From positions 15,554 to 79,553 of the forward strand of contig CAYMUN010000002.1 in the NCBI GenBank assembly GCA_964393835.1: a stretch of 64,000 bases of DNA, in the 5' to 3' direction. The notes beneath the pieces are model-generated. The model was not told the origin of the DNA and made no database searches. It saw only the letters and a list, made by a program, of their open reading frames with translations. Every line of letters starts with the position of its first letter. Within the stretch, counting starts at the first letter, position 1. This document shows, in pieces, positions 41,594 to 51,244 of the stretch. Made by a program: the position numbers and the translations under genes. Source of the DNA: CAYMUN01 sp964393835 (lineage in GTDB: Bacteria; Patescibacteriota; Saccharimonadia; Saccharimonadales; UBA4665).

Positions 41594-42310
41594 TTAGGCG
41601 AGGTAGGCGCGAATGTCCTGGGCAAGCTGGGTGGCGACAGCGCGAGCGGCCGGTTCGTCGGGGGTGTTGTGATCCTGGGACTCGGTGATGGTTTGGATTT
41701 GGCTAAAGGCAGTGTCGAGGTCATCATTGATAACGGCGACATAATAATCGGTGGTTAGGAGCTGCTCGAGTTCGTCGAGGGCGGTTTGCATACGCAGGCG
41801 GGCATCGGCGGCGTCGACGACATCACCATAGCGGCGCTGTAGGCGTTCTTGCCAGGTTGTAAAATCAGGTGGCAGCAAAAAGACGGCCATGACATTTGGA
41901 TCAAGCGCTTTGTATTCAGCCACGCCCTGTACCTCAATGTCAGTCATGGCGATTTTGCCCTCGTCATGGGCAGCCTGGATTTCGGCGACGCTGGTACCGT
42001 ATAAATTATCACTGTAAATCTTGGCTTCGATGAAGGCTTGCTCATCAAGCATCTTTTCGGCTGTCGCCTTATCGATGAAATGGTATTCACGGCCATCTTG
42101 TTCGATAGTGCCATGGTTGATACGGGGTGGCCGTGTGGTATGCGAGATAATGTGGTGGAAGCGGCCGGTCTGCAGCAGCTTGTCTTTGAGCGAATCTTTG
42201 CCGGCGCCAGTCGGGCCAACGAGTACTAGGATCGGGGTTTCTTGGATTAGTTTTTTGGACGTTTCGGCAGGCTTATAGTCAACGAGTTTGCGGGCCAAGG
42301 GAGTATCCAT
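41594..42310 (-). CDS. gmk: Guanylate kinase
   Basis: 238 residues. After about 25 extra N-terminal residues comes the P-loop LVGPTGAGKDSLKDKLL, then ISHTTRPPR and GREYHFIDKATAEKML (GMP-binding), ALTDIE-like IAMTDIEVQGVAEY, and the lid LQRRYGDVVDAADARL. It phosphorylates GMP to GDP. The P-loop ends K-D-S where most guanylate kinases have K-S/T-S/T, a small deviation. TATAAT (42317-42322) ends six bases before the ATG: a leaderless mRNA starting at the lepA stop. Confidence 0.88.
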   Translation of the reverse strand: MDTPLARKLVDYKPAETSKKLIQETPILVLVGPTGAGKDSLKDKLLQTGRFHHIISHTTRPPRINHGTIEQDGREYHFIDKATAEKMLDEQAFIEAKIYSDNLYGTSVAEIQAAHDEGKIAMTDIEVQGVAEYKALDPNVMAVFLLPPDFTTWQERLQRRYGDVVDAADARLRMQTALDELEQLLTTDYYVAVINDDLDTAFSQIQTITESQDHNTPDEPAARAVATQLAQDIRAYLA

Positions 42311-42327
42311 CAGGTAATTATAGCAAC

Positions 42328-44106
42328 TTAGTCACGCTTGAGCATAACAGTGAAGGCCTCGGCGGGGATATCGACCTTGCCGAAACGTTTCATGCGCTCC
42401 TTGCCTTTCTTTTGCTTGGCTAAAACTTTTTTCTTGCGGGAAACGTCGCCACCGTACAGACCGGTGGTTACGTCTTTGCGAAAAGCACTGATGTCCTCGC
42501 GAGCAATGAAGCGGCCACCGATACCGGCCTGCAGGGCAACCTGGAAATTTTGGCGAGGAATCACTTCTTTGAGTTTCACGACTGTTTCACGGCCCAAGCG
42601 GTCAGCTTCACTCCGATGTACCATCACGCTGAGGGCATCAACCCGCTCGCCGGCCACGTAGAAATCAACTTTGACCAGGTCTTCGGCCCGGTAATCATCC
42701 AATTCATAATTAAATGAGCCGTAACCACTGGTCAGGCTTTTGAGCTGGTCATAAAAGTCGGTTAATAGATTGGCCAGCGGCGCCTCAAAGCTGACAATCG
42801 CCCGGTTGTCGACGTAGCTGAGGTTAGTTTGCAAGCCCCGCCGGGCTGAAATCAGCTGAATGACCGGGCCGACATAGTCCTGCGGCACGACGATTTCACC
42901 CTTGATCCATGGCTCGCGGATCTGTTCGATCTTGGCTGGATCGGGCAGGTCAGCGGCGCTTTGGATGTCTAACTCTTCGCCGCTCAGCAGCCGCACTTGG
43001 TAATCGGTCGAGGGGTTAGTAACGACTAGTTCCAGATTGTACTCGCGCTCCAACCGCTCGCGGACAATGTCCATATGCAGCAGGCCCAAAAAGCCAATGC
43101 GCACGCCAAAGCCCAGTACCGGTGAATTTTCCGGCACGAACTGCAGCGCCGAATCACTGAGGCTGAGTTTTTCGATGGCGTCTTTGAGCTCCTGGTAGAA
43201 TTCGTTGCTCTCCGGGAAAAATCCGGCGTAGACGAACGGCTTAACATCTTTGTAGCCGGGCAATTGCTGACTAGCCGGCTGCGAAACCAACGTCACGGTG
43301 TCACCGACTTTGGCATCGCGGGTAGTTTTGAGGTTGGTCACGACATAGCCGATTTCGCCGGATTCCAGGCTTTGACCGGCGGTCATGTCGGGCCTCAGGG
43401 CGCCGACTTCCAGGGCTAGGCCGGGCGCAGCGGTGGCCATCATCTTAATTTGGTCACCTTTACGGATAGCACCGTCAAACACCCGGACATACAAAATCAC
43501 GCCGCGGTAATCGTCATAATAGCTGTCAAAAATTAAGGCCCGGGTCTCGGGCAAGGCCGAGCTCTCCGGCGGTGGCACCAGCTCGACAATTTTATCCAAA
43601 ACGGCGTCGACGCCCTGTCCGGTTTTAGCCGAAATCTGCAAAATATCCTCTGGCGCGCAGCCCAGCAGACCGATAATCTCGGCACTGACCCGCTTGACAT
43701 CGGCGGCCGGCAAATCAATTTTGTTGAGCACCGGAATGATGGTCAATTCGGCGGCCATAGCTAAATAAACATTGGCCAACGTCTGAGCTTGAATACCCTG
43801 CGAAGCGTCGACCACCAGTAGCGCGCCCTCGCAGGCTTCCAGGCTGCGTGAAACTTCGTAACTGAAATCCACATGTCCTGGCGTATCAATTAAATTGAGC
43901 TCGTGACTCTTATACTGCATACGTACCGGGGCCAGCTTAATCGTAATACCCTTTTCGCGCTCCAGATCCATCTTGTCCAGGTGCTGGGCTTTCATGTCAC
44001 GCTTTTCTACCGTCCCGGTCAATTCCAGCAAGCGGTCAGCCAGCGTTGACTTGCCATGGTCAATATGGGCGATAATACAAAAATTCCTGATGTGATCCTG
44101 TTTCAT
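42328..44106 (-). CDS. lepA: Elongation factor 4 (LepA)
   Basis: 592 residues, normal length. G1 is IIAHIDHGKSTLADRLLE, then G2/G3 DTPGHVDFSYEVSRSLEAC, G4 NKIDLPAA and the unique C-terminal domain ending with GKVDIPAEAFTVML. LepA is a ribosome-binding GTPase involved in initiation or back-translocation. TATAAT (44115-44120) is eight bases before the ATG. Confidence 0.98.
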   Translation of the reverse strand: MKQDHIRNFCIIAHIDHGKSTLADRLLELTGTVEKRDMKAQHLDKMDLEREKGITIKLAPVRMQYKSHELNLIDTPGHVDFSYEVSRSLEACEGALLVVDASQGIQAQTLANVYLAMAAELTIIPVLNKIDLPAADVKRVSAEIIGLLGCAPEDILQISAKTGQGVDAVLDKIVELVPPPESSALPETRALIFDSYYDDYRGVILYVRVFDGAIRKGDQIKMMATAAPGLALEVGALRPDMTAGQSLESGEIGYVVTNLKTTRDAKVGDTVTLVSQPASQQLPGYKDVKPFVYAGFFPESNEFYQELKDAIEKLSLSDSALQFVPENSPVLGFGVRIGFLGLLHMDIVRERLEREYNLELVVTNPSTDYQVRLLSGEELDIQSAADLPDPAKIEQIREPWIKGEIVVPQDYVGPVIQLISARRGLQTNLSYVDNRAIVSFEAPLANLLTDFYDQLKSLTSGYGSFNYELDDYRAEDLVKVDFYVAGERVDALSVMVHRSEADRLGRETVVKLKEVIPRQNFQVALQAGIGGRFIAREDISAFRKDVTTGLYGGDVSRKKKVLAKQKKGKERMKRFGKVDIPAEAFTVMLKRD

Positions 44107-44134
44107 GTCCTGCCATTATAACAGAGGTAAACGC

Positions 44135-45763
44135 CTAGAGTTCGGTTTTGATGGGTTTGAGAGTGATTTTGCGGAGACGGTTAAAGAACGGCCGGACTTC
44201 CTCCAGGCCGAACAGCGCCGAAACGGCGACATGGACGCCAAAGGTTACGCCGGCAATAAAGGCCAGCTTGCTGCCAAGCGTAAAGAAACCCCGGTCATTG
44301 AGTCCCAATGGGTAGAGTGAAATCATAATGAAGCTGGCGACTACCGTAAACCCGGTAACTGACAGGATGCGCCAAAGGCCGCCCCAAAAGGCGGCGTCAA
44401 ATAACTTATGGTCACGTAACAGCATGATGCACGCCAAAATAAAGACTTCGACAGCGGCTACGATGGATTGCGCCAGGGCCAAACCCTCGATACCGTAAGC
44501 ACTCGGCCGGGCTAAAGTAACTGCCAGGAAAATATTTAGCCCGATGGTAAACAAAGAGACAAATAGCGGCGTTTTAGTATCTTTTTGGGCATAAAACCAG
44601 CGTGAGATAATGGCGTACTGGATACGAAAAAAGATGGCCAGGGCCAAGAATCCAAAGATGTTGGCGATCTGTAGGTTGCCTTGGGTGTAAATCAGGCGGG
44701 CCAGATAGCCGCGTCCAAAAAAGCAGACTACAACTACCGGCACCGATATCCAGATCATCGCCCGCAGCACCATCAGGAAATCCTTGCGAAACAGGTCGGG
44801 ACGCCCCTGGCTTAGTCGCATATTGAGCCGCGGAAAGGCCGCCGTCGAGATAGCCGTGCCGATCAGTAGAATCGGCGCCGTACTCAAGACGAACGCGTTG
44901 TTCCAGTTGCTGATGCTGCCGCTATGGAGTCGGCTGGCGATCCGGGTTTCAACGATGTTGCCGATCTGATCCATACCCTGGTCGAGTGAGCGCGGCGGCA
45001 GGTTACGGAGGATAGTCCTAAAATCGGCACTTTGCCAATTGATACGGGGGCGCCAGTGAAAGCCAAGTTTCCATAGTCCGCACATCACTACCAGCAGTTG
45101 GAGGATGGCGCCAATCAGCGCACCGACTCCGAGGCCAACCAACCCTAAATGTCCCGGGCCACCAGTGTGCGGCGGAATCGCGCTAAAGACCACCGCACTG
45201 ACAATAATACTCAGGTTGTAAAACAGCGGCGCGGCAGCAAAGAAAAAGAAGCGGCCCATGGTCTGCTGCACGCTGGTCAGCACGCCTGATAGGGTGAACA
45301 GCAGCGGATTAAGCGCTAATAAGCGCATGATATTGGCGGCATCATCGAGGTTTTCCGGACTCAGGCCGTCACCGGGAGCCACGATATAATGGATCAACGG
45401 TTTGGCAAAGATCAACATAATCAAACCCACTACCCCCATGATGATAGCCAGCAGGTTCATCAGTGAGTTTGATAATTCCCAGACCCCTTTACGGTCACCT
45501 TTATGCACATGGTCCGACAGCACCGGCATAAAAGCCACGCCCAAGGCACCCGCCGCTAACGTAAAAAAGAAAAAGTCGGGGATAGCAAAAGCCGCGAAGT
45601 AGGCGTCGGTACTTTGCGGGCCATGTAGGGGAAAGTTACCATTGACCAGTTTGGTGCGCAGGAAGCCCAACAGCTGCCCGGCAAAGGCCGTACCAATTAG
45701 CAGAGCCGCCGTATTGCCGATACTCAGGCGGCTCCTTTTTTTTGCGGGTGTCGTGGGATTCAT
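44135..45763 (-). CDS. murJ: Lipid II flippase MurJ
   Basis: 542 residues with 13-14 predicted membrane helices. Signature parts are GTAFAGQLLGFLRTKLV, AYFAAFAIPDFFFFTLAAGALGVAFMPVLSDHV and a central basic loop, all typical of the MOP/MurJ family. It flips lipid II for peptidoglycan synthesis. TATACT (45773-45778) lies nine bases before the ATG. Confidence 0.94.
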   Translation of the reverse strand: MNPTTPAKKRSRLSIGNTAALLIGTAFAGQLLGFLRTKLVNGNFPLHGPQSTDAYFAAFAIPDFFFFTLAAGALGVAFMPVLSDHVHKGDRKGVWELSNSLMNLLAIIMGVVGLIMLIFAKPLIHYIVAPGDGLSPENLDDAANIMRLLALNPLLFTLSGVLTSVQQTMGRFFFFAAAPLFYNLSIIVSAVVFSAIPPHTGGPGHLGLVGLGVGALIGAILQLLVVMCGLWKLGFHWRPRINWQSADFRTILRNLPPRSLDQGMDQIGNIVETRIASRLHSGSISNWNNAFVLSTAPILLIGTAISTAAFPRLNMRLSQGRPDLFRKDFLMVLRAMIWISVPVVVVCFFGRGYLARLIYTQGNLQIANIFGFLALAIFFRIQYAIISRWFYAQKDTKTPLFVSLFTIGLNIFLAVTLARPSAYGIEGLALAQSIVAAVEVFILACIMLLRDHKLFDAAFWGGLWRILSVTGFTVVASFIMISLYPLGLNDRGFFTLGSKLAFIAGVTFGVHVAVSALFGLEEVRPFFNRLRKITLKPIKTEL

Positions 45764-45816
45764 TCACCCCCTAGTATAGAGCAGGCTTCCGCCTGATAAC
45801 ACCCGTAAATTACGGT

Positions 45817-47688
45817 TTAGTAAAGCGTTGCGGCGGCGGGCAAACGAGAACCCTTGAGGACTTCCAGGACTTCGTCGGCGTCAACGGTTTCTTTTTCGAG
45901 TAAGCGGTCTTTGAGAGCTTCCAGCTTGTCCAGGTTGGCCTTGATGACTATCCGAGCCCGGTCAGCGGCTTCGGTAATCAGTGACTCGACTTCGTCGTCG
46001 ATCAGCTTGGCGGTATCGTCAGAGTAGTCGTGCTCATGGACGATGCGGTCAATCATCATACCCTCGTCGCTATGAAATACTTGGTTGCGCAGCTTTTTAC
46101 TGCCCATACCCTGGTTAACGACCATGTCGCGGGCCAGATTGGCGGCACTGGGCAGGTCGCTACCAGCGCCTGTAGTAATTTTGTCAGAGCCGAGAATGAT
46201 TTCTTCGGCGATGCGGCCACCCAAGGCTCTAGCCAGGACGTCTTTAAACTCCACCAGCGAAGTGAACATCCGATCTTCGGTAGGAATAGACCAGGTAACG
46301 CCGCCGGTATTACCGCGCGGGATGATGGTGACTTTGTGCACTGGGTCGGCATCGGGCAGGACGTGTCCGACGAGAGCGTGACCGGCTTCGTGATAGGCCG
46401 TGACCTCTTTGTCTTTTTCGGTCATAACTTTGCTCTTGCGCTCCGGCCCGATAGCTACTCGCTCAAAGGCTTCGGTGACATCTTTTTGGGTGATTTCGCT
46501 GTGTGAATTACGGGCGGCAATGATAGCTGATTCGTTAGCCATGTTGGCCAGGTCGGCACCGGAACTGCCGGCGGCCTTGGCGGCCAGAGCGTCCAGATCA
46601 ACACTTTTGGCCAGCGGTTTTTTAGCGAAATGAACTCTAAGGATAGCCTCGCGGTCTTTGCGATCCGGCAGGCCGATGTTAACACGACGGTCAAAGCGGC
46701 CAGGACGTAGCAGGGCCGGATCAAGCACATCGGCACGGTTGGTGGCAGCTAGCACAATGACGTTTTGGCCTTGTTCAAAGCCATCCATTTCGACCAGGAT
46801 TTGATTGAGCGTTTGCTCGCGCTCGTCGTGTCCGCCGCCCATGCCTGAGCCGCGGCGGCGGCCGACGGCGTCAATTTCATCGACAAAGATAATGCAGGGA
46901 GCGTTCTTTTTGGCCTTGGCGAATAGGTCGCGGACACGTGAGGCACCGACACCGACAAACATCTCGACGAATTCCGAGCCGGAAATACTAAAAAACGGTA
47001 CGTTGGCCTCGCCGGCCACGGCGCGGCTCAGCAAAGTTTTACCGGTACCGGGAGGGCCGACCAGCAGCACACCTTTGGGGATGCGGGCACCCATGCTGGC
47101 GAATTTCTTGGGGAACTTGAGAAATTCAACGACTTCTTCGAGGTCTTGTTTAGCCTCGTCGGAGCCGGCGATTTCTTTAAAGGTAACCTTGTCTTTTTCA
47201 TTGCCGTACAAGCGGGCCCGACTCTTACCAAAACTGAGCGCCTGGTTACCCTGGCCTTGGGCGCTCTTGAGCATAAAGTACAAAATGCCGGCGATAATGA
47301 CGATAGGGATTACCGACGAAGCCAGCTGAATCCAGCCTGAGTTAGGGTTATTGCGCGACTTGTAGCTGATGTCGACTTTGCTGGTATTGACGCCCTGCTC
47401 CTTAAGGCTGGCATTGCTATCGACAATAGATTTCAATGTTGCTTTGGTCTCGCCCCGGGGCGTGATGTCGAGCTCATCACCATTAACGACGATCTTGCTG
47501 TACCTGCCAGCATTGGCATCACGAATAGCGGTGGTAGCCGGAATTGATTTGAGTGTGCTGGGTTGGTTTGAGGCCGCTAATACGATCAAGCTAAAAAAGA
47601 TAATCAGGGCAATAAAGCCGAAATTTTTTATGCCACGGCGGCCGCTGGGTTTGGGTTTGCGATTCATGGGGCGGGGTTTTTTATCCAT
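45817..47688 (-). CDS. ftsH: ATP-dependent zinc metalloprotease FtsH
   Basis: 623 residues: two N-terminal membrane helices (about 22-42 and 125-145) flanking a small periplasmic domain, the AAA+ module with Walker [10 protein letters not shown] near 213, SRH region and the M41 protease site HEAGH near 430 with a downstream Asp ligand region. It degrades membrane and unstable cytosolic proteins. TATAAT (47697-47702) lies eight bases before ATG 47688, so it probably has a leaderless transcript separate from tilS. Confidence 0.98.
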   Translation of the reverse strand: MDKKPRPMNRKPKPSGRRGIKNFGFIALIIFFSLIVLAASNQPSTLKSIPATTAIRDANAGRYSKIVVNGDELDITPRGETKATLKSIVDSNASLKEQGVNTSKVDISYKSRNNPNSGWIQLASSVIPIVIIAGILYFMLKSAQGQGNQALSFGKSRARLYGNEKDKVTFKEIAGSDEAKQDLEEVVEFLKFPKKFASMGARIPKGVLLVGPPGTGKTLLSRAVAGEANVPFFSISGSEFVEMFVGVGASRVRDLFAKAKKNAPCIIFVDEIDAVGRRRGSGMGGGHDEREQTLNQILVEMDGFEQGQNVIVLAATNRADVLDPALLRPGRFDRRVNIGLPDRKDREAILRVHFAKKPLAKSVDLDALAAKAAGSSGADLANMANESAIIAARNSHSEITQKDVTEAFERVAIGPERKSKVMTEKDKEVTAYHEAGHALVGHVLPDADPVHKVTIIPRGNTGGVTWSIPTEDRMFTSLVEFKDVLARALGGRIAEEIILGSDKITTGAGSDLPSAANLARDMVVNQGMGSKKLRNQVFHSDEGMMIDRIVHEHDYSDDTAKLIDDEVESLITEAADRARIVIKANLDKLEALKDRLLEKETVDADEVLEVLKGSRLPAAATLY

Positions 47689-47722
47689 AGGTTCCTATTA
47701 TACCCTTGCTATTATTTTTTTG

Positions 47723-48613
47723 CTAGCGCTCTGGCACGGCGAGTGCCAAATGATCGCTGTTCACCCGGAGCGTAACACCTTGCAGCACGTCAAAGACTTT
47801 GCCGGGAGCGGCCACTTTAGCGGCCACAACCAGCCGCTCCAGAGCCCGGCTGTCAAAACCCCGTAAACCCCGCGCCCGCAGCCAAGCCGCCATTATCTCG
47901 CGCGCCACGTCATGCGGCAATTGGTTAAACCACTGTCGTTCCAGCTGCCCGGCCACCGACTGGAGATGTAGCTGGGTAACCAATAGGTCGTCAAGTTCGC
48001 GGTTGGTTTCACGTAATTTAGCAATGATTTCCAGCAGCTGTAAACGGGCAGCCTCACTGAACCGTGGCAAAATCTGATGCCGAATATAGTTGCGTAAATA
48101 ATCAACATTCTGATTGGTGCTGTCCTCGCGCCAGCGCAACCCCTGATCTTTGGCATACTGGATCAACTCCCATTTGGGTACCTGCAGCAACGGCCGCTCC
48201 AGGTCATGCCGGCCACTAAGCGCAGTCAGGCCTTTGCGTCCACTACCCCTGATAAGATTTAAAATAGCCGTCTCCAGCACATCATCCTGGTGATGGGCCG
48301 TAATGATTGCCCTGCCCTCGCTGGCTTGTCTGGCGGCATGCAAAAACTTATACCGGGCCGCCCGGGCCGTAGCTTCGCTCGTCCCTGCTCCTAACCGGGC
48401 TTCGTGATAGACAAAAGGTAGCCCCTGCCGTTGGGCTTCAGTCTGCACCAGTTGTCGATCTTCGCCTGAGTCTTCTCGAATCCCATGATCCAGGTGGGCT
48501 ACCGTAAGCTGTAATCCTGGCTGTTGCCGCAGCATATCCAATAACACCATTGAATCCACCCCGCCACTCACCGCCACGACATATTTCCCCGGTTTCAGGC
48601 GCACATCCATCAT
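47723..48613 (-). CDS. tilS: tRNA(Ile)-lysidine synthetase TilS
   Basis: About 296 residues from ATG 48613. The PP-loop is AVSGGVDSMVLLDML near residue 14, then HLDHGIREDSGEDRQLVQ and ITAHHQDDVLETAILNLIRGSGRKGL. TilS changes C34 of the CAU anticodon of tRNA-Ile2 to lysidine, so AUA is read as Ile and not Met. The C-terminal domain is shorter than in E. coli. CATAAT (48621-48626) is seven bases before this ATG, which argues against the longer in-frame start at 48688. Confidence 0.93.
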   Translation of the reverse strand: MMDVRLKPGKYVVAVSGGVDSMVLLDMLRQQPGLQLTVAHLDHGIREDSGEDRQLVQTEAQRQGLPFVYHEARLGAGTSEATARAARYKFLHAARQASEGRAIITAHHQDDVLETAILNLIRGSGRKGLTALSGRHDLERPLLQVPKWELIQYAKDQGLRWREDSTNQNVDYLRNYIRHQILPRFSEAARLQLLEIIAKLRETNRELDDLLVTQLHLQSVAGQLERQWFNQLPHDVAREIMAAWLRARGLRGFDSRALERLVVAAKVAAPGKVFDVLQGVTLRVNSDHLALAVPER

Positions 48614-48795
48614 GCTTACTATTATGGCACGCCCCCCGGCTTGTCTCTCACCTGGATGTTTAGGGCTACATGCTAAACGTATATACATTTAAAAAAAGTT
48701 AACAGATACAGCGAATATTATTTGTATATACATTTAACATGTAGTCTGGAATATCAGATGCTTATGATTGGTTTTGCGGCAAGGGTGCTTTCGTC

Positions 48796-48801
48796 TATCA
48801 T
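48796..48801 (+). promoter_or_regulatory. -10 box of the 48808 gene (leaderless start)
   Basis: TATCAT ends six bases before ATG 48808. Confidence 0.4.
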
Positions 48802-48807
48802 GAAGCC

Positions 48808-49077
48808 ATGCCCGAGGATCATACTCCAACTTTAGAACAACGAGTAGAAAAGCTAGAAGCCCGCAACCGACGGGTCGAAGCCGACAAAGGCTGGGAAACC
48901 AGCTGGCTGCGCCGCGGCTCGATCATGCTGCTAACCTACCTAACCGTAGTTTTTTACTTACATTTCGTGATCCATATAAATCCGTGGATCAATGCCCTGG
49001 TACCAGTCATCGGCTTCTTTTTGTCGACCCTGACAGTGACCCGCCTCAAACAGTACTGGCTCAAGCGCCAGCAATAA
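48808..49077 (+). CDS. Small membrane protein with N-terminal coiled coil
   Basis: 89 residues: a charged coiled coil (TLEQRVEKLEARNRRVEADKG), then two membrane helices (about 36-56 and 60-76) and a basic tail. No family recognised. It ends two bases before the TauE-like gene, so the two are probably an operon. Confidence 0.65.
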   Translation: MPEDHTPTLEQRVEKLEARNRRVEADKGWETSWLRRGSIMLLTYLTVVFYLHFVIHINPWINALVPVIGFFLSTLTVTRLKQYWLKRQQ

Positions 49078-49079
49078 AT

Positions 49080-49841
49080 ATGCTGCAAGAAATCCTCTTA
49101 TTCTTTGCTGGTGCCCTAGTTGGCGCCATGAATGCCATCGCCGGTGGCGGTATGCTGGTTGGGTTTCCGATACTGCTCGCCGTCGGGTTGCCGCCGTTAA
49201 CCGCAAATATTACCAGTAACATCGTGGTGCTGCCCGGCAGCCTCAGCTCGGCCTACGGTTACCGCAAATACTTACGTAAAGTCCACCGCCGCTATCTATT
49301 TTTAATGATCCCCTGCCTGGTTGGCGCCACCATCGGCGCTTTGATCTTGCGTAACACTTCCGGCACTGAATTCCAGCGTTTGGTGCCCGGCCTGGTGCTG
49401 TTTGCCGTGGTGCTGTTTGCCTTTCAGCCTTACCTGCACTTTCACCTGCACCGTCATATCAAAGGCAAACGCAAAGCTATCAAGCCTCTGCTGCTAATTG
49501 GCCTAGCCCTGTTGCCGGTCGCCATCTACGGCGGCTACTTTGGCGCCGGGTTCGGATTTATCATGCTGGCTTTTCTCGGCTTTACGAAACTGCATGAAAT
49601 TCACCAGATGCAAGCCCTCAAAAATCTGGCTGGGGCCTGTATCTCACTAATGTCAATCGTCTGCCTCTATAGTACGCACCTGATAGATTGGCGCACCGGC
49701 CTTATGATGGCGGCTGGTGGCCTGGTCGGCGGTTACTACGGCGCTGTATTAACCCAAAAAGTCTCCTCGCACACCATTCGCGTGGTAGTCATCGCGATTG
49801 GTCTGATCACCGCCACCTACCTGGGCTTCCGCACTTACTAA
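49080..49841 (+). CDS. TauE/SafE-family membrane exporter
   Basis: 253 residues from ATG 49080 with about eight membrane helices. The family repeat G-x-x-x-G-x-I-x-x-G-G-G is seen in FAGALVGAMNAIAGGGMLVGFP (residues 8-28), with SLSSAYGYRKY and GGYFGAGFGFIMLAFLG in the second half. The family moves sulfite, sulfoacetate or other anions out of the cell. The substrate is not predictable here. The start follows the previous stop by two bases with no separate promoter. Confidence 0.88.
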   Translation: MLQEILLFFAGALVGAMNAIAGGGMLVGFPILLAVGLPPLTANITSNIVVLPGSLSSAYGYRKYLRKVHRRYLFLMIPCLVGATIGALILRNTSGTEFQRLVPGLVLFAVVLFAFQPYLHFHLHRHIKGKRKAIKPLLLIGLALLPVAIYGGYFGAGFGFIMLAFLGFTKLHEIHQMQALKNLAGACISLMSIVCLYSTHLIDWRTGLMMAAGGLVGGYYGAVLTQKVSSHTIRVVVIAIGLITATYLGFRTY

Positions 49842-49883
49842 CCCTAGCCAACAGGGAGAAATCGTGCTATATTACCCACTCGT

Positions 49884-49960
49884 GGCGGCGTAGCTCAGTT
49901 GGTTAGAGCGCAGGACTCATAAGCCTGAGGTCAGTGGTTCAAATCCACTCGCCGCTACCA
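49884..49960 (+). tRNA. tRNA-Met (elongator, CAT anticodon)
   Basis: GGCGGCG acceptor pairs with CGCCGCT (with one G-T pair), the D arm has AGTTGGTTAGA, the anticodon stem is CAGGA/GCCTG enclosing CTCATAA, the T loop is TTCAAAT, and CCA is encoded. The D arm and the GGTCAGTGG region are closer to elongator tRNA-Met than to tRNA-Ile2, so Met is preferred. A CAT anticodon alone cannot decide. Confidence 0.85.
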
Positions 49961-49972
49961 CTATTCTCATGC

Positions 49973-50002
49973 TTGCTTTTGCTACGTCAACTTATATATA
50001 CT
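49973..50002 (+). promoter_or_regulatory. Promoter of the ParB-like gene
   Basis: TTGCTT (49973-49978), an 18-bp spacer and TATACT (49997-50002). The -10 ends six bases before ATG 50009, so the message is probably leaderless. Confidence 0.5.
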
Positions 50003-50008
50003 CTCCGC

Positions 50009-50641
50009 ATGCCATTACCTAATTTTGAAGTAGTCGGGCATACGCCTTGGGATGAGCTAGAGGGTATGCTACGCGAGGTGCCCCTGCTTGGCCAGCCAGA
50101 CACACGGCCTTATGCCGATGCCACTATTAGCATTGGACGTTTTCGTTTATCAGAGTTAGCGTCGACGACCAAGTATGTAGAGGAGGGTTTGCTAGCTACT
50201 CAGGGACTTATTAGAGCCTCATTACTTCCACAAGGCTATGACCAGCTTGATCTGCGCGAAGGCGGTATATTTATTGATGGCGGCAAGGGGCCAAAACACA
50301 TTATTCCACCTATTGTTGAGCGTTATGAAGCTGATGGTCAAACCAAATATATTCTCGATGGTTCGCATCGAGCGGAGCTAGCCCGTCGTGGTGGTGAGGA
50401 GCTGGGTGAAGAAGACCCTGAGCTTACGGTAATTTACGTCCGGGATGGCATAACAGCCCCGCCTTATGCATTTACAAATCCATGGGAAGACGTAAAAGTG
50501 GTTAAAGAACGACCTGAGGACAAATCTGCTTGGAAAAATTATCGAGATTTTGAAAATCGCTATGCTCTGTATAGAGACTACAGCGCAATTGTCGATAGCG
50601 CGCCTCGCGGCTCCCTGGGCGAACACCAGATCAACGACTAG
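50009..50641 (+). CDS. ParB/Srx-fold domain protein
   Basis: About 210 residues. The central part has ILDGSHRAELARRGG followed by LTVIYVRDG, which matches the D-G-x-H-R-x-x-x-A motif and following strand of ParB/sulfiredoxin-fold proteins. LLPQGYDQLDLREGGIFIDGG before it may be the first strand pair. Proteins of this fold include CTP-binding ParB, nucleases and kinases. The short size and lack of a helix-turn-helix argue against a partition protein. Alone downstream of tRNA-Met. Confidence 0.5.
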   Translation: MPLPNFEVVGHTPWDELEGMLREVPLLGQPDTRPYADATISIGRFRLSELASTTKYVEEGLLATQGLIRASLLPQGYDQLDLREGGIFIDGGKGPKHIIPPIVERYEADGQTKYILDGSHRAELARRGGEELGEEDPELTVIYVRDGITAPPYAFTNPWEDVKVVKERPEDKSAWKNYRDFENRYALYRDYSAIVDSAPRGSLGEHQIND

Positions 50642-50658
50642 AGCCGTTTGACCGGGAT

Positions 50659-51153
50659 CTATTGCTGGGCGCGGAGTTTGAAGCGTAGCAGGTTGGCGGC
50701 ATAGCCAGCTGCAGCGACGATAACACCGATCAAGGCGATGTCGCCAGGGCCGGCGTTAGGCAAAACGGTCGGTTGGGCCAATCCAGCCTTAGAAGCAGCG
50801 TTGGTAGTACCAGTAGTACTGGCTCCAGTCGTTTTACCGGTAGTCTTGTCTTTGCAGTTAGACCTGTCGCTATATTTAGCGTAGTTATCCTGATTGCCGC
50901 TATTGTCTTTAGTGTGGCAATCTTTGTGCTCGTCGTCTTTGCCATCGCCATGGTTGTCATCATTGCCTTCGTGTTTTTGCTTGTTTTTGTCGTCTTTAGA
51001 CTCATCATCATGATCATGCGAAGAGTTGTTGGAACTGTAATTTTGGCCGGAAGTCTGGCCGTTTGAGTATTGAGCAAATGCCGGGCTTGATAATGAAATA
51101 GCCAGCACGATGCTGCTTAGCGTAGTTGCGCTTACCATATGTAACTTGTTCAT
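50659..51153 (-). CDS. Secreted Asp/His/Lys-rich protein with LPxTG-like C-terminal anchor
   Basis: 164 residues. Signal peptide at 1-27, then about 75 residues dominated by Asp, His, Lys, Asn and Ser (NNSSHDHDDESKDDKNKQK and similar), then a Thr/Ala stretch, then LPNAGPGD, a hydrophobic helix and a basic end (RFKLRAQQ). The last part has the order of a cell-wall sorting signal, with LPNAG in place of LPxTG. The His/Asp-rich middle could bind metal. No sortase gene is in the window. Confidence 0.6.
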   Translation of the reverse strand: MNKLHMVSATTLSSIVLAISLSSPAFAQYSNGQTSGQNYSSNNSSHDHDDESKDDKNKQKHEGNDDNHGDGKDDEHKDCHTKDNSGNQDNYAKYSDRSNCKDKTTGKTTGASTTGTTNAASKAGLAQPTVLPNAGPGDIALIGVIVAAAGYAANLLRFKLRAQQ

Positions 51154-51244
51154 CTCTACTCCTTATTGCTCTCTCAGGCCTCACGCCTAAGCTAACTACG
51201 AGTATATTATCATAAGTTACATACTTTGTCAACTAGATGTTCGA

